DNA of 64,000 bases from Sulfuricella denitrificans skB26 (GTDB taxonomy: Bacteria > Pseudomonadota > Gammaproteobacteria > Burkholderiales > Sulfuricellaceae), in the NCBI RefSeq assembly GCF_000297055.2, contig NC_022357.1:2243501-2307500 (forward strand), in the 5' to 3' direction. Below are positions 9,072 to 17,546 of the stretch, in pieces. Position 1 is the first letter of the stretch; every line of letters starts with the position of its first letter. A program made the translations under genes and the position numbers. The notes beneath the pieces were generated by a model. It searched no databases. It was not told where the DNA came from and worked only from the letters and a program-made list of their open reading frames with translations.

Positions 9072-9826
9072 GCCGGCAGAAAATAACTGCCAACCTCCGT
9101 TTCGATTTCCCGCAATCCGCACTGGTAGAGCTCCTCCAGATTCTTTAGTGTCATCAGCTCGGCAGCGCTGCCGGCCAACACTCTTCCCCCATCATACAAC
9201 ATCAGGATGTGATCGCAATAACGTCCGGCCCACAGCGTCTCGTGCAGCACCATCAGCACCGCCTTGCCTTCCTCAACGGCAAGGCGCTGCAGCAGCCGCA
9301 ATGCCTCCGCCTGGTGACCCAGATCCAGATGCTGCAGGGGCTCGTCGAGGCAGTAATGCTGAGGCGCCTGGGCCAGCAGCATGGCAACCCTCACACGCTG
9401 CCTCTCTCCGCCGGAAAGGGTAATCAGTGTTCGGTGCGACATATCGGCCATGCCCATCTGTTGCAGCGCTGCCAGCGCAGCTTCCTCGTCACCGTCCGTG
9501 ATGCCGAAACCGCGACTATGGGGATAACGCCCGAGCAGCACGTATTCCAGCGCCGTCCCCCAGAATTCGTGGCCTTCGTCCTGGGGGAGCACGCCGATCT
9601 GCCGGGCCAGTTCGCGACGGGGATAATCCGGCAGAGGTTTGCTGTCCCAGGTAACCAGGCCGGCATCGGGTGCTCGCAGCCCGCTCAAGGCGTGCAGCAG
9701 GGTGGTTTTGCCGCTGCCGTTGCGCCCCAGAATACCCCAGCATTCGCCGGGTTTGATCGCGATACTCAGGTCGCGGCACAGGACTTTGCCAGGGACAGAC
9801 AGGTTCAGGCCTTCGGCGCGCAGCAT
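9068..9826 (-). CDS. ABC transporter ATPase, B12/iron-siderophore type
   Basis: 252 residues of the BtuD/FecE/FhuC type. Walker A is GRNGSGKTTLL, the signature is LSGGERQRVRVAMLL, Walker B is HYCLDEPLQHLD, and the switch histidine is in VLHET. It energises import through the adjacent FecCD-type permease, with which it overlaps by one base (TGATG). No substrate-binding protein gene lies in the cluster. The ligand, corrinoid or siderophore, cannot be decided from sequence. Confidence 0.9.
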   Translation of the reverse strand: MLRAEGLNLSVPGKVLCRDLSIAIKPGECWGILGRNGSGKTTLLHALSGLRAPDAGLVTWDSKPLPDYPRRELARQIGVLPQDEGHEFWGTALEYVLLGRYPHSRGFGITDGDEEAALAALQQMGMADMSHRTLITLSGGERQRVRVAMLLAQAPQHYCLDEPLQHLDLGHQAEALRLLQRLAVEEGKAVLMVLHETLWAGRYCDHILMLYDGGRVLAGSAAELMTLKNLEELYQCGLREIETEVGSYFLPA

Positions 9827-10788
9827 CAGGTTCTCCGCGTCAGCAGAAACAGCAGCAACGGTACGCCGAGCAGTGCGGTAAGCACCCCTACCGGCAGCTG
9901 TTGCGGTGCAATGGCCGTGCGCGCCAGAGTATCGGCCAGGGTCAGGAAGCTGCCGCCGGCCAGCACGGCCAGCGGCAACAGCCAGCGATGGCCGCTGACG
10001 CCAAGCAGGCGAACGAAGTGCGGCACGATCAGGCCAACGAAGCCGATCGCTCCGGCCTCAACCACCACCGCCGCAGTGGCGGCGGAGGCGGTAAAATATA
10101 TACCTAACTGCAGCGGCCTCACCGCCACACCCAGTGACCGGGCCTTGAGTTCGCCAAGGCCAAGGATGTCCAGGCTATTTGCCTGCCACCAGGCAAGTGC
10201 CAGCGCCGCTATCAGTACGCCCAAGGCCAGGCCCGGAGCCTGCGCCTGGGAAAGATCACCCATCAGCCAGAACAGCATGCCGCGCACCTGAGCCCCCGGC
10301 GCCAGGGTGAGCAGCAGGCTGATCAGCGCACTGAACCCCGCCGACAGCACCACGCCGGTAAGCAGCAGGCGCACCATGTTCCCTCCACGGCCAAAGCCCA
10401 GGGCAAACACCAGTCCGACCGCGGCCAGCGCCCCGCCGAGAGCGGCAAGGTTTACCGCCGCAGCTGCCAGGCCAAACAGCATCGCCGCCAGAGCCGCCAC
10501 GGCCGACCCGCCGGAAATGCCCAGGACGTAAGGATCGGCCAGAGGGTTGCGCAGCAACGCCTGCAACAGCGCGCCGGCCAAAGCCAGCAGGCCGCCGCAG
10601 GCGAAGGCGCTGGCCACGCGCGGCAGGCGCAGCTGCCACACGATATCCGTCGCCAGTCCAGCTTCCTTGCCGGCAAGCGCGCACATCACCTCACCCAGGG
10701 ACAGGTCGACGCTGCCAAAAGCGACGCCAGCCAGCAGACTGAGTGGCGTCAGGATCAGGAACAGGGTCAGCAGGAAGGGACGCGACAC
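9826..10788 (-). CDS. FecCD/BtuC-type ABC transporter permease
   Basis: 320 residues, very hydrophobic, with about ten transmembrane segments. Family motifs include LRLPRVASAFACGGLLALAG near residue 50, NPLADPYVLGISGG, and GFVGLIVPHFVRLLG near residue 235, the segment that contacts the ATPase. It starts nine bases after the HAD phosphatase gene and overlaps the ATPase gene. With the ATPase it forms an importer for cobalamin or an iron chelate. A CbiM-like permease gene is divergent nearby, which mildly favours a cobalt/corrinoid link (inference). Confidence 0.9.
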   Translation of the reverse strand: MSRPFLLTLFLILTPLSLLAGVAFGSVDLSLGEVMCALAGKEAGLATDIVWQLRLPRVASAFACGGLLALAGALLQALLRNPLADPYVLGISGGSAVAALAAMLFGLAAAAVNLAALGGALAAVGLVFALGFGRGGNMVRLLLTGVVLSAGFSALISLLLTLAPGAQVRGMLFWLMGDLSQAQAPGLALGVLIAALALAWWQANSLDILGLGELKARSLGVAVRPLQLGIYFTASAATAAVVVEAGAIGFVGLIVPHFVRLLGVSGHRWLLPLAVLAGGSFLTLADTLARTAIAPQQLPVGVLTALLGVPLLLFLLTRRT

Positions 10789-10797
10789 GAGTGCAGC

Positions 10798-11463
10798 TTA
10801 ATTCCGCAGGGAAATGATCGGCCAGCCGCTGTTCTCGGCATGCGCCTTCAGGGTAGGATCGGGGTCCACCGCCACCGGGTTGCTGACCCGCTCCAGCAGC
10901 GGCAGATCATTGAGGGAATCGCTGTAGAACCAGCTCTCTTTCACGCCGCCCCAATCCACTCCGCGCTGTTTCAACCAGGCTTCGAGCCGGGTGATTTTCC
11001 CCTCGCGGAAGCAAGGCGTGCCGTCCACCTTGCCGGTGAATTCACCACCGTTCTGTTCCGGTTCCGTCGCAATCAGGTGCTCGACCCCGAACGCTCTGGC
11101 GATCGGCATCGTAACGAAGCTGTTGGTGGCGGTGATGATCGCCACCAGATCCGCCTCGCGCAGGCTCCGGTCGACCAGATCGCGTGCCTTCTGGTTAATG
11201 ATCGGCAAAATCTTTTCGCGCATGAACTGGCCATGCCAACTATCCAGCTGAGTCCGCGTGTGGCGGGACAGCGGCTTGAGCTGAAAATCGAGGAACTCGT
11301 GGATATCCAGCGTGCCAGCCTTGTACTGATCGTAGAACGCCTGATTGCGCGCCTCGTACACCTCGCGGTCGAGCACGCCGCGCTCTATCAGGAACTGCGC
11401 CCACTCGAAATCGCTGTCCCCGGAAAGCAGCGTATTGTCCAGATCAAATAGTACCAGTCGCAA
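10798..11463 (-). CDS. HAD-IB family phosphatase
   Basis: About 221 residues. Motif I is LVLFDLDNTLLSGDSD (nucleophile and acid Asp), motif II lies in AIITATNSF, and motif III/IV is YSDSLNDLPLLE. This is the SerB/histidinol-phosphatase-like HAD-IB group, which dephosphorylates small metabolites; the exact substrate is unknown. No ATG fits. The best start is a TTG at 11463 preceded by GGAG at a seven-base gap, which puts motif I at the N-terminus; a TTG at 11478 is possible. It is the first gene before the FecCD permease. Confidence 0.82.
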   Translation of the reverse strand: MRLVLFDLDNTLLSGDSDFEWAQFLIERGVLDREVYEARNQAFYDQYKAGTLDIHEFLDFQLKPLSRHTRTQLDSWHGQFMREKILPIINQKARDLVDRSLREADLVAIITATNSFVTMPIARAFGVEHLIATEPEQNGGEFTGKVDGTPCFREGKITRLEAWLKQRGVDWGGVKESWFYSDSLNDLPLLERVSNPVAVDPDPTLKAHAENSGWPIISLRN

Positions 11464-11514
11464 AATCAATCTCCACAAACTAAAATAAGGCGGAGTATAG
11501 CTTAAAATAACAAG

Positions 11515-12180
11515 ATGAATTTACCTGACAATCTCCTGCCTTCAGGCTGGTACTGGACCGGACAGGGGCTCTACGCACTGATCTTGCTCTGGGCAATCCT
11601 GACCGCACCCTGGCGCAAACTCAGGGATGCCAGCCCGCTGAATGTGTGGCTGGGAGCCTGCGTACTTCTCATGGCGCTCTGGAGCGTCAAGACCGGGATC
11701 AAGCCGGGGCTGAACTTTCACCTGCTCGGCACTACCGCCATGACGCTGATGTTCGGCCCGCGACTGGCCTTGATCGGACTCAGCATCGTCCTGACTGCCG
11801 TCACCCTGGCGGGCATGAGCGGATGGCAAGGATACGGCTGGAACGGCCTCATCATGGGCGCCTTGCCTGTGGCCGTGAGCTACGGCATTTACTGGCTGGC
11901 AGACCGTAAGCTGCCCAACCATCTTTTCGTCTACATTTTTCTCAACGCTTTTTTCGGCGGCGCACTGGCAATGGCAGCTGCGGGCCTGGGCGGAACACTG
12001 CTGCTGCAACTGTCTGGTGCCTACCCGCCCGCCTACCTCTACCACGACTACCTGCCCTACTTCATCCTGATAGCCTGGTCCGAGGCAGTCACCACCGGCA
12101 TGGCCATCACCCTGATGGCGGTTTACAGCCCGCTCTGGCTCAGCACCTTCGACGATGCGCGCTATTTGAGGCGAAAATAA
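11515..12180 (+). CDS. CbiM-like energy-coupling factor permease (predicted)
   Basis: 221 residues with about six or seven transmembrane segments (from LYALILLWAIL to ITLMAVYSPLWL). It resembles the CbiM-like predicted permease family with conserved KPGLNFHLLGTTAMTLMFGP and LPYFILIAWSEAVTTGMAITL. Relatives are the metal-binding membrane component of cobalt/nickel ECF importers, but no EcfA ATPase or EcfT is adjacent, so it may work alone or with distant partners. It is divergent from the HAD/FecCD/ATPase operon. Confidence 0.7.
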   Translation: MNLPDNLLPSGWYWTGQGLYALILLWAILTAPWRKLRDASPLNVWLGACVLLMALWSVKTGIKPGLNFHLLGTTAMTLMFGPRLALIGLSIVLTAVTLAGMSGWQGYGWNGLIMGALPVAVSYGIYWLADRKLPNHLFVYIFLNAFFGGALAMAAAGLGGTLLLQLSGAYPPAYLYHDYLPYFILIAWSEAVTTGMAITLMAVYSPLWLSTFDDARYLRRK

Positions 12181-12273
12181 ATGGCGCGCAATAACCATTG
12201 GGTATTTGCTGCTGTAAGGTTGCCGGCTGATGTGAGCATCAATTAACCCCGCCTTAAAGCAATTATTCAGCGG

Positions 12274-13359
12274 CTAAACTGACTTTTTTGGGTTTTTGTC
12301 CAACTGGATAGTAAGCGCTTCCAGGCGTTGCCTGGTTGCATCGATTTCAGCTGCAATTTGGGGATGTTCGGTTTCCGCCGCCGCCTCCTTGAGCGCCTCG
12401 AGTTCCTCAAGACGCTGCTTGAGGTGCAGCGGCTCGTTTTTCTCCATTTCCAGTTTTTCCGCTTCATCCGCCTTGTCAAAAATCAGGGTTTCCGGCTCTT
12501 CCTCCGCGGCCGCTTCATGCGTTATTCTTTCCGCATGATCCTCCTGTGGAATCATCACGCGCCCCTCCGGCAACCGCCTCTGGTTCATGAACGCAGGGGA
12601 AACGATCTCGATGCCATTACCGTGCAGTTCGTCCAGTATGCCTTTTTGCAGGTTCGACCTTACCGTCAGGAGTTGCTTGACCTCGGCAAGAAACCCCGCA
12701 ATTCGATATGAAACCGAGAAATCTCCCAGATTCCTGATCTGGACGAAGGGCTCTTCCAGCCCGGCATCTTCCGCCGCTTTTTTCAGCAATGCCTCAATGC
12801 GTATGCGGGAGATATCGTAGCCCAGCGACAGCGTGGCGGAAACGATGGTGCCGGAGGTACGAACGACCGTCACCGGATTGTTGACCAGGTACAGATTCGG
12901 CAAGCTTGTCAGTTCGCGATCTTCCGTCTGGATTTCGGTATGAAACAACCCTCTTTCCGTCACCCGGCCAAACTGTTCTCCGACACGGACAAAGTCCCCT
13001 GAGCGAAAGCTGCCCACCGTTCGCAACATAAGGCCAGCCATGGCGTTCGAAACAAATGTGGTTGAAGAAAGCGCGACAACGCCGGTCAGAACCAGACCGA
13101 CCAGGCTCAGCACCTGGCCTCGTGTCGTATCCGACATCGGGATAAGCAGAAGCACTACCAGCACGCCAGCCAGAGTAAGCAGCAGCATGATGAGCTGGCG
13201 CGGCAACCGCAACTCCGCCCCCAATTCAGGGTGGCGGTCGAGCAGGAGCCAGTTCATGCCCCACAGCAGTAGCGCGACAACCGCTACTGCCACCAGGACG
13301 GGAATATGCGAATGCAAAGCCGAGAGCAATTCCAGCCAGACGTCCATATGCCACTCCAT
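12274..13359 (-). CDS. MscS-family mechanosensitive channel with C-terminal coiled coil
   Basis: 361 residues. Three hydrophobic segments lie in the first ~110 residues. They are followed by a pore-lining helix region (VVALSSTTFVSNAMAGLMLRTVGSFRSGDFVRVG) and the MscS beta domain (GRVTERGLFHTEIQTEDRELTSLPNLYLVNNPVTVVRTSG). Residues ~290-355 are a charged Glu/Lys-rich coiled coil absent from minimal MscS. It would release solutes under hypo-osmotic shock. The gene stands alone, convergent with the CbiM-like gene. Confidence 0.88.
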   Translation of the reverse strand: MEWHMDVWLELLSALHSHIPVLVAVAVVALLLWGMNWLLLDRHPELGAELRLPRQLIMLLLTLAGVLVVLLLIPMSDTTRGQVLSLVGLVLTGVVALSSTTFVSNAMAGLMLRTVGSFRSGDFVRVGEQFGRVTERGLFHTEIQTEDRELTSLPNLYLVNNPVTVVRTSGTIVSATLSLGYDISRIRIEALLKKAAEDAGLEEPFVQIRNLGDFSVSYRIAGFLAEVKQLLTVRSNLQKGILDELHGNGIEIVSPAFMNQRRLPEGRVMIPQEDHAERITHEAAAEEEPETLIFDKADEAEKLEMEKNEPLHLKQRLEELEALKEAAAETEHPQIAAEIDATRQRLEALTIQLDKNPKKSV

Positions 13360-13485
13360 CAGTAGAAATTACCTATAATCCAATCGCTATGCCGCCTCAT
13401 GAATAAATAGCGGATAAAGTTATTGTTGCATATCGAATGCTGCTAGTGGGATTTTCCTCCATGCAGGAATTTCGGCGGATCAAAA

Positions 13486-13507
13486 TCTGGAACACCCGTT
13501 TTGAGCG
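13486..13507. repeat. 22-bp dispersed repeat, copy 1
   Basis: TCTGGAACACCCG followed by TTTTGAGCG. The same 22 bases recur at 43364-43385 with a single difference at position 14. Here the copy lies in the 270-base gap between the mscS-type gene and the nifJ terminator. Nothing else is evident in the gap. Confidence 0.7.
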
Positions 13508-13568
13508 ACATAATTCCAGGACATCACCCTGCGATTCACTGATTCTCCGAATGGATTACAAATCTCCC

Positions 13569-13601
13569 AAAAAAAAGCCGCGCCAAAAATGCCGGCACGG
13601 C
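13569..13601 (-). terminator. Intrinsic terminator of nifJ
   Basis: On the minus strand GCCGTGCC and GGCGCGGC pair with one mismatch (13601-13577), followed by eight T residues (13576-13569). It lies 31 bases beyond the nifJ stop. CCTCCCC sits just before the stem (13611-13605), an arrangement also seen in the candidate small RNA at 17392-17451. Confidence 0.85.
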
Positions 13602-13632
13602 CAAGGGGAGGAAACACACTAACTGAGACCAA

Positions 13633-16600
13633 TCAGGTTTCAGTTGGTTCCTTCTTTACGCCAGTTTCGGCCCCCTTGCTGGAAACGCCCGCCATCTGCT
13701 CATAAAAAGCGAAGCGCTTCTGCAGTTCATTCTCGTAAAACGCCAGCACTTCCCCGCCGTCACTATCCATTTCCTTCACCAGTCCGCGGAAGCGCGGCTC
13801 GTTCTGGACGAACTCGCGGTAGGACACAGACGGCCTCTGCGAATCCAGCTTGAGCGGATTCTTGCCTTCCTGTTCGCGCCGCGGATCGAAGGTGAACAGC
13901 GGCCAATGACCTGAGCTCACCGCCAGTTCCTGCTGCTGGTGCTGCTTGCTCAGATCGTAACCGTGCTCGCCGCAAGGACTGTAGGCAATGATCAGCGACG
14001 GTCCGTCGAAGGATTCCGCTTCGAGGAAGGTCTTCAGGGTGTGAATGTCCTTCGCGCCATAGGCGACATGGGCGACGTAGACGTGGCCGTAGCTCATGGC
14101 GATCTGCGCCAGATCCTTCTTACCGGTGTGCTTGCCGCCGGCGGCGAACTTGGCCATGGCGCCGCGAGGTGTGGCCTTGGAGGCTTGGCCGCCGGTGTTG
14201 GAATAGACCTCGGTATCCAGCACCAGGATATTGACGTTGCGACCGGTGGCGATGACATGATCCAGACCGCCGAAGCCAATGTCGTAGGCCCAGCCGTCGC
14301 CGCCGATAATCCACACGCTTTTCTTCGCCAGGTAATCGGCCAGGCTTTCCAGCTGCCGCGCCTCAGCTGCATCGATGCCGGCCAGAACCTGGCGCAGCTG
14401 CTCGACGCGCTCGCGCTGGGCGAAAATACCGGCTTCCGTGGTCTGATCCGCATTAAGAATGGCATCCACCAACGCGCCGTCGATACGGCCCTTCAGCTTC
14501 TCCAGCAATTCACCCGCATGCTCGGCATGCTTGTCGATGCTGACGCGGAAACCCAGGCCGAATTCGGCGTTATCTTCGAACAGCGAGTTCGCCCAGGCCG
14601 GGCCGCGTCCTTCAGCGTTCTGGCTGTAGGGCGTGGTTGGCAAGTTGCCGCCGTAAATCGAGGAGCAACCGGTAGAGTTGGCAATCACCATGCGGTCGCC
14701 GAACAGTTGGCTGGCGAGGCGGATGTAGGGCGTTTCTCCGCAACCGATGCAGGCGGTGGGGAATTCGAACAAGGGCTCCATCACCATCGCTCCCTTGATG
14801 GTGGAGGTGCGCAGCTTGGTACGATCGAACTCCGGCAGCGTCAGGAAGAACTTGAAATTCTCGCGCTCCTGTTCACGTAGTGCAGCCTGCGGCCGCATTT
14901 CCAGCGCCTTGTGGCCATCGACCTTGGAAACCGCCGGACAAATATCCACGCACAAGGTGCAACCGGTGCAGTCTTCGGGCGCAACCTGGTAACTGATGTG
15001 CATACCCTGCTCGAATTCCTTGCCCTTGACCTGAATGTGCTTGAAAGTGGGAGGGGCGTTCTTGGCCATGCTGGCCGGGAAAACCTTGGAGCGGATGGCA
15101 GTGTGCGGACAAACGAATGGGCACTTGCCGCAATAGATGCACAATTCCTCGTCCCACACCGGGATTTCCTGCGCCAGGTTGCGCTTGTCCCACTGGGAAG
15201 TGCCGGTGGGCCAGGTGCCATCGTTGGGCAGCGCGCTGACCGGCAGTCGGTCGCCATAGCCGGCCATGATTTCGGCAGTGATCTTCTTGACAAACTCGGG
15301 AGCGAAGGCCGGCACGGTCTCCGGCATCTTGTGGGTACTGGTGGCCTGCGCCGGCACTTCCACCTGGTGCAGGTTGGCGATGGTTTCGTCGATCGCCTTC
15401 CAGTTGGCTTCCACCACCTCCATGCCCTTCTTGCTGTACGATTTTTCGGCGGCATGCTTGATCTTCTCGATCGCCAAGTCGCGCGGCAGCACACCGGAAA
15501 TGGCGAAGAAGCAGGTCTGCATGATGGTGTTGATGCGGTTGCCCATGCCGGTTGCCTTGGCGATGGCGTAGGCATCGATGACGTAGAACTCCAGCTTCTT
15601 GTCGATGATCTGCTGCTGCATCGTATGCGTCAGGGTGTTCCACACCTTGTCTGCCGGCTCCGGCGAATTGAGCAGGAAAACCGCCCCTTCCGCAGCCGAA
15701 CTCAGCATGTCGTAGCGTTCGAGGAAAACCGGCTGGTGACAGCCGACGAAGTTGGCCTCGTTGTTACCGATCAGGTAGGGGGAATGGATAACCTTGGGCG
15801 AGAAGCGCAAGTGGGAAATGGTCGCCGCACCGGCCTTTTTCGAGTCGTAAACAAAATAGCCCTGGCCATAGAGATCGGTTTCCTCGCCCAGGATCTTGAT
15901 GGTGTTCTTGTTGGCGCCCACCGTGCCGTCCGCTCCCAGACCGTAGAACACGCAGCGATTCACGCCGTGGCCGGCATCGGTACGGAAATCCGCGTCCCAG
16001 TCCAGGCTGGTGTGGGTGACATCGTCGATGATGCCGATGGTGAAATGGTTTTTCGGCTGATCTTTTTTCAGTTCGTCGAATACGCCCTTGATCATGCCCG
16101 GCGTGAATTCCTTGGAAGACAGGCCGTAGCGCCCGCCGACCACACGCGGCATGGCGGGAAAATGGCAAACGCTGTGCCCGCAGGATTCGGCAATTGCCGT
16201 CACTACATCCTTATAAAGCGGTTCGCCGTCTGCACCCGGCTCCTTGGTACGGTCGAGCACGGCAATGTGCTTGGCCGTGACCGGAATGACTTTGAGCAGT
16301 TCATCCGCCGCAAATGGCCGATACAAGCGCACCTTCACCATGCCCACTTTCTCGCCGTGAACGTTGAGGTGGTCTACGGTTTCCTCGGCCGCCTCTGCAC
16401 CGGAACCCATCAACAGCATCACGCGCTCGGCATCTGGCGCACCGACGTATTCATACAGATGGTACTGGCGGCCGGTCAATCCAGCGAACTTGTCCATGGT
16501 TCTCTGCACAATTTCCGGCATGCGGTCATAGAACAGATTGACCGTCTCGCGCGCCTGGAAGTACACGTCCGGGTTCTGCGCCGTGCCGCGAATCGCAGGA

Positions 16601-17238
16601 TGGTCTGGCGACAGCGCGCGGGCGCGGTGAGCGAATACCAGCTTGTCGTCGATCATCGCGCGCACTACCTCGACCGGCACCTGCTCGACCTTGGCCACCT
16701 CGTGCGAGGTGCGGAAACCGTCGAAGAAATGCAGGATAGGCACGCGCGATTCAAGTGTAGCAGCCTGGGCAATCAGCGCCATGTCCATCGCTTCCTGCAC
16801 CGAATTGGAGGCAAGGAAAGCGAATCCGGTGGCCCGAACAGACATCACGTCACTGTGGTCGCCAAAAATAGACAGGCCCTGCGCCGCCAGCGAGCGCGCT
16901 GCCACGTGCATCACGAAAGGCGTCAGCTCACCGGCGATCTTGTACATGTTGGGGATCATCAGCAGCAGACCCTGCGAGGAGGTAAAGGTGGTCGCCAGGG
17001 AACCCGTCTGCAATGCGCCGTGAATAGCGCCAGCAGCGCCTCCCTCGCTCTGCATCTCGATCACTTCCGGAACAGTACCCCACAGGTTTTTGACACCCTC
17101 CGCCGACCAGGCATCGGCGTATTCCCCCATCGGCGAGGAAGGGGTAATCGGATAAATCGCGATCACCTCGTTGGTCAGATGGGCGATATAGGCAGCGGCT
17201 TCATTGCCGTCGAGAGTAACCATACGTGCTTGAGACAT
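13633..17238 (-). CDS. nifJ: Pyruvate:ferredoxin (flavodoxin) oxidoreductase NifJ
   Basis: 1201 residues, a single-chain PFOR of normal length. It reversibly oxidises pyruvate and CoA to acetyl-CoA and CO2, reducing ferredoxin or flavodoxin. The N-terminus has YIAHLTNEVIAIYPITPSSPMGE. A two-cluster ferredoxin domain sits mid-protein (CIYCGKCPFVCPHTAI and CTGCTLCVDICPAVSK). The thiamine diphosphate domain includes CIGCGETPYIRLASQLFG, ANSTGCSSIYGGNLPTTPY and GGDGWAYDIGFGGLDHV with VYSNTGGQASKATP. It is monocistronic with its own terminator. A 7Fe ferredoxin gene, a possible partner, lies at 23801 and shares an upstream element with this gene. Confidence 0.97.
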   Translation of the reverse strand: MSQARMVTLDGNEAAAYIAHLTNEVIAIYPITPSSPMGEYADAWSAEGVKNLWGTVPEVIEMQSEGGAAGAIHGALQTGSLATTFTSSQGLLLMIPNMYKIAGELTPFVMHVAARSLAAQGLSIFGDHSDVMSVRATGFAFLASNSVQEAMDMALIAQAATLESRVPILHFFDGFRTSHEVAKVEQVPVEVVRAMIDDKLVFAHRARALSPDHPAIRGTAQNPDVYFQARETVNLFYDRMPEIVQRTMDKFAGLTGRQYHLYEYVGAPDAERVMLLMGSGAEAAEETVDHLNVHGEKVGMVKVRLYRPFAADELLKVIPVTAKHIAVLDRTKEPGADGEPLYKDVVTAIAESCGHSVCHFPAMPRVVGGRYGLSSKEFTPGMIKGVFDELKKDQPKNHFTIGIIDDVTHTSLDWDADFRTDAGHGVNRCVFYGLGADGTVGANKNTIKILGEETDLYGQGYFVYDSKKAGAATISHLRFSPKVIHSPYLIGNNEANFVGCHQPVFLERYDMLSSAAEGAVFLLNSPEPADKVWNTLTHTMQQQIIDKKLEFYVIDAYAIAKATGMGNRINTIMQTCFFAISGVLPRDLAIEKIKHAAEKSYSKKGMEVVEANWKAIDETIANLHQVEVPAQATSTHKMPETVPAFAPEFVKKITAEIMAGYGDRLPVSALPNDGTWPTGTSQWDKRNLAQEIPVWDEELCIYCGKCPFVCPHTAIRSKVFPASMAKNAPPTFKHIQVKGKEFEQGMHISYQVAPEDCTGCTLCVDICPAVSKVDGHKALEMRPQAALREQERENFKFFLTLPEFDRTKLRTSTIKGAMVMEPLFEFPTACIGCGETPYIRLASQLFGDRMVIANSTGCSSIYGGNLPTTPYSQNAEGRGPAWANSLFEDNAEFGLGFRVSIDKHAEHAGELLEKLKGRIDGALVDAILNADQTTEAGIFAQRERVEQLRQVLAGIDAAEARQLESLADYLAKKSVWIIGGDGWAYDIGFGGLDHVIATGRNVNILVLDTEVYSNTGGQASKATPRGAMAKFAAGGKHTGKKDLAQIAMSYGHVYVAHVAYGAKDIHTLKTFLEAESFDGPSLIIAYSPCGEHGYDLSKQHQQQELAVSSGHWPLFTFDPRREQEGKNPLKLDSQRPSVSYREFVQNEPRFRGLVKEMDSDGGEVLAFYENELQKRFAFYEQMAGVSSKGAETGVKKEPTET

Positions 17239-17292
17239 CGAAACACCCCTTTTATGACGACATGTACAACCATTTAAGACAAAACTGTCGAT

Positions 17293-17308
17293 GATATGTT
17301 CAAATTAC
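17293..17308 (-). promoter_or_regulatory. Element upstream of nifJ shared with the cytochrome/fdxA interval
   Basis: On the minus strand the 16 bases GTAATTTGAACATATC lie 55 bases before the nifJ ATG. The same 16 bases with one change are at 23671-23686. Both downstream leaders also contain ATAAAAGGGG or a close variant near the start codon. TTGAAC could be a -35 hexamer, but the -10 is not clear at nifJ. Confidence 0.45.
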
Positions 17309-17391
17309 CATGACTCGAGAAGCCAGGCAACCATCATCATATAATCTATCTAAGATATCTTATACAAGTTTGAATTAGCCGAAAAAACGAC

Positions 17392-17451
17392 AAAAAAAAC
17401 CGCCCGCCGACGAATCGACAAGGCGGAACAGGGGAGGTATGTTCTTGGTTC
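17392..17451 (-). ncRNA. Candidate ~60-nt small RNA with CCUCCCC motif
   Basis: An orphan transcription unit on the minus strand between divergent nifJ and hrpA. A consensus promoter (17486-17458) would start RNA near 17451. A 5' single-stranded stretch of about 25 bases contains CCTCCCC (17437-17431). It is followed by a stem (CCGCC/GGCGG, 17426-17400) and eight T residues (17399-17392), a good intrinsic terminator. No convincing open frame fits. CCUCCCC could pair with Shine-Dalgarno sequences, as in anti-SD-type regulatory RNAs. The transcript is a prediction. Confidence 0.55.
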
Positions 17452-17457
17452 GATTTC

Positions 17458-17486
17458 AATATACAAATACCAAGTAATTTAGTCAA
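17458..17486 (-). promoter_or_regulatory. Sigma-70 promoter of the candidate small RNA
   Basis: On the minus strand TTGACT (17486-17481), a 17-base spacer, and TATATT (17463-17458). This is one of the best sigma-70 matches in the window. Its only product would be the ~60-nt RNA ending at 17392, or read-through into the nifJ leader. Confidence 0.65.
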
Positions 17487-17546
17487 GTAATTTCCACTTG
17501 CCCCGGGTGTATAATTCCGGCCACACCTGCTTACCTGCAAACCGCC

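Noticed and set aside
10789-11514. Cobalamin riboswitch expected near the B12-type transporter
   Set aside because: The HAD gene fills most of the upstream interval and no B12-box-like sequence was seen in the remaining leader.
13437-13622. 61-codon plus-strand frame between the MscS-type gene and nifJ
   Set aside because: It runs through a dispersed repeat and the nifJ terminator and resembles no protein family.
14911-17277. Long plus-strand open frame opposite nifJ (about 788 codons)
   Set aside because: It is antisense to the clearly conserved NifJ gene and its translation resembles no known family; it arises from the codon bias of nifJ.
17293-17308. FNR/Anr box reading of TTGAACATATCAT upstream of nifJ
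   Set aside because: The half-site spacing is one base short of TTGAT-N4-ATCAA and the cytochrome copy does not keep the second half.
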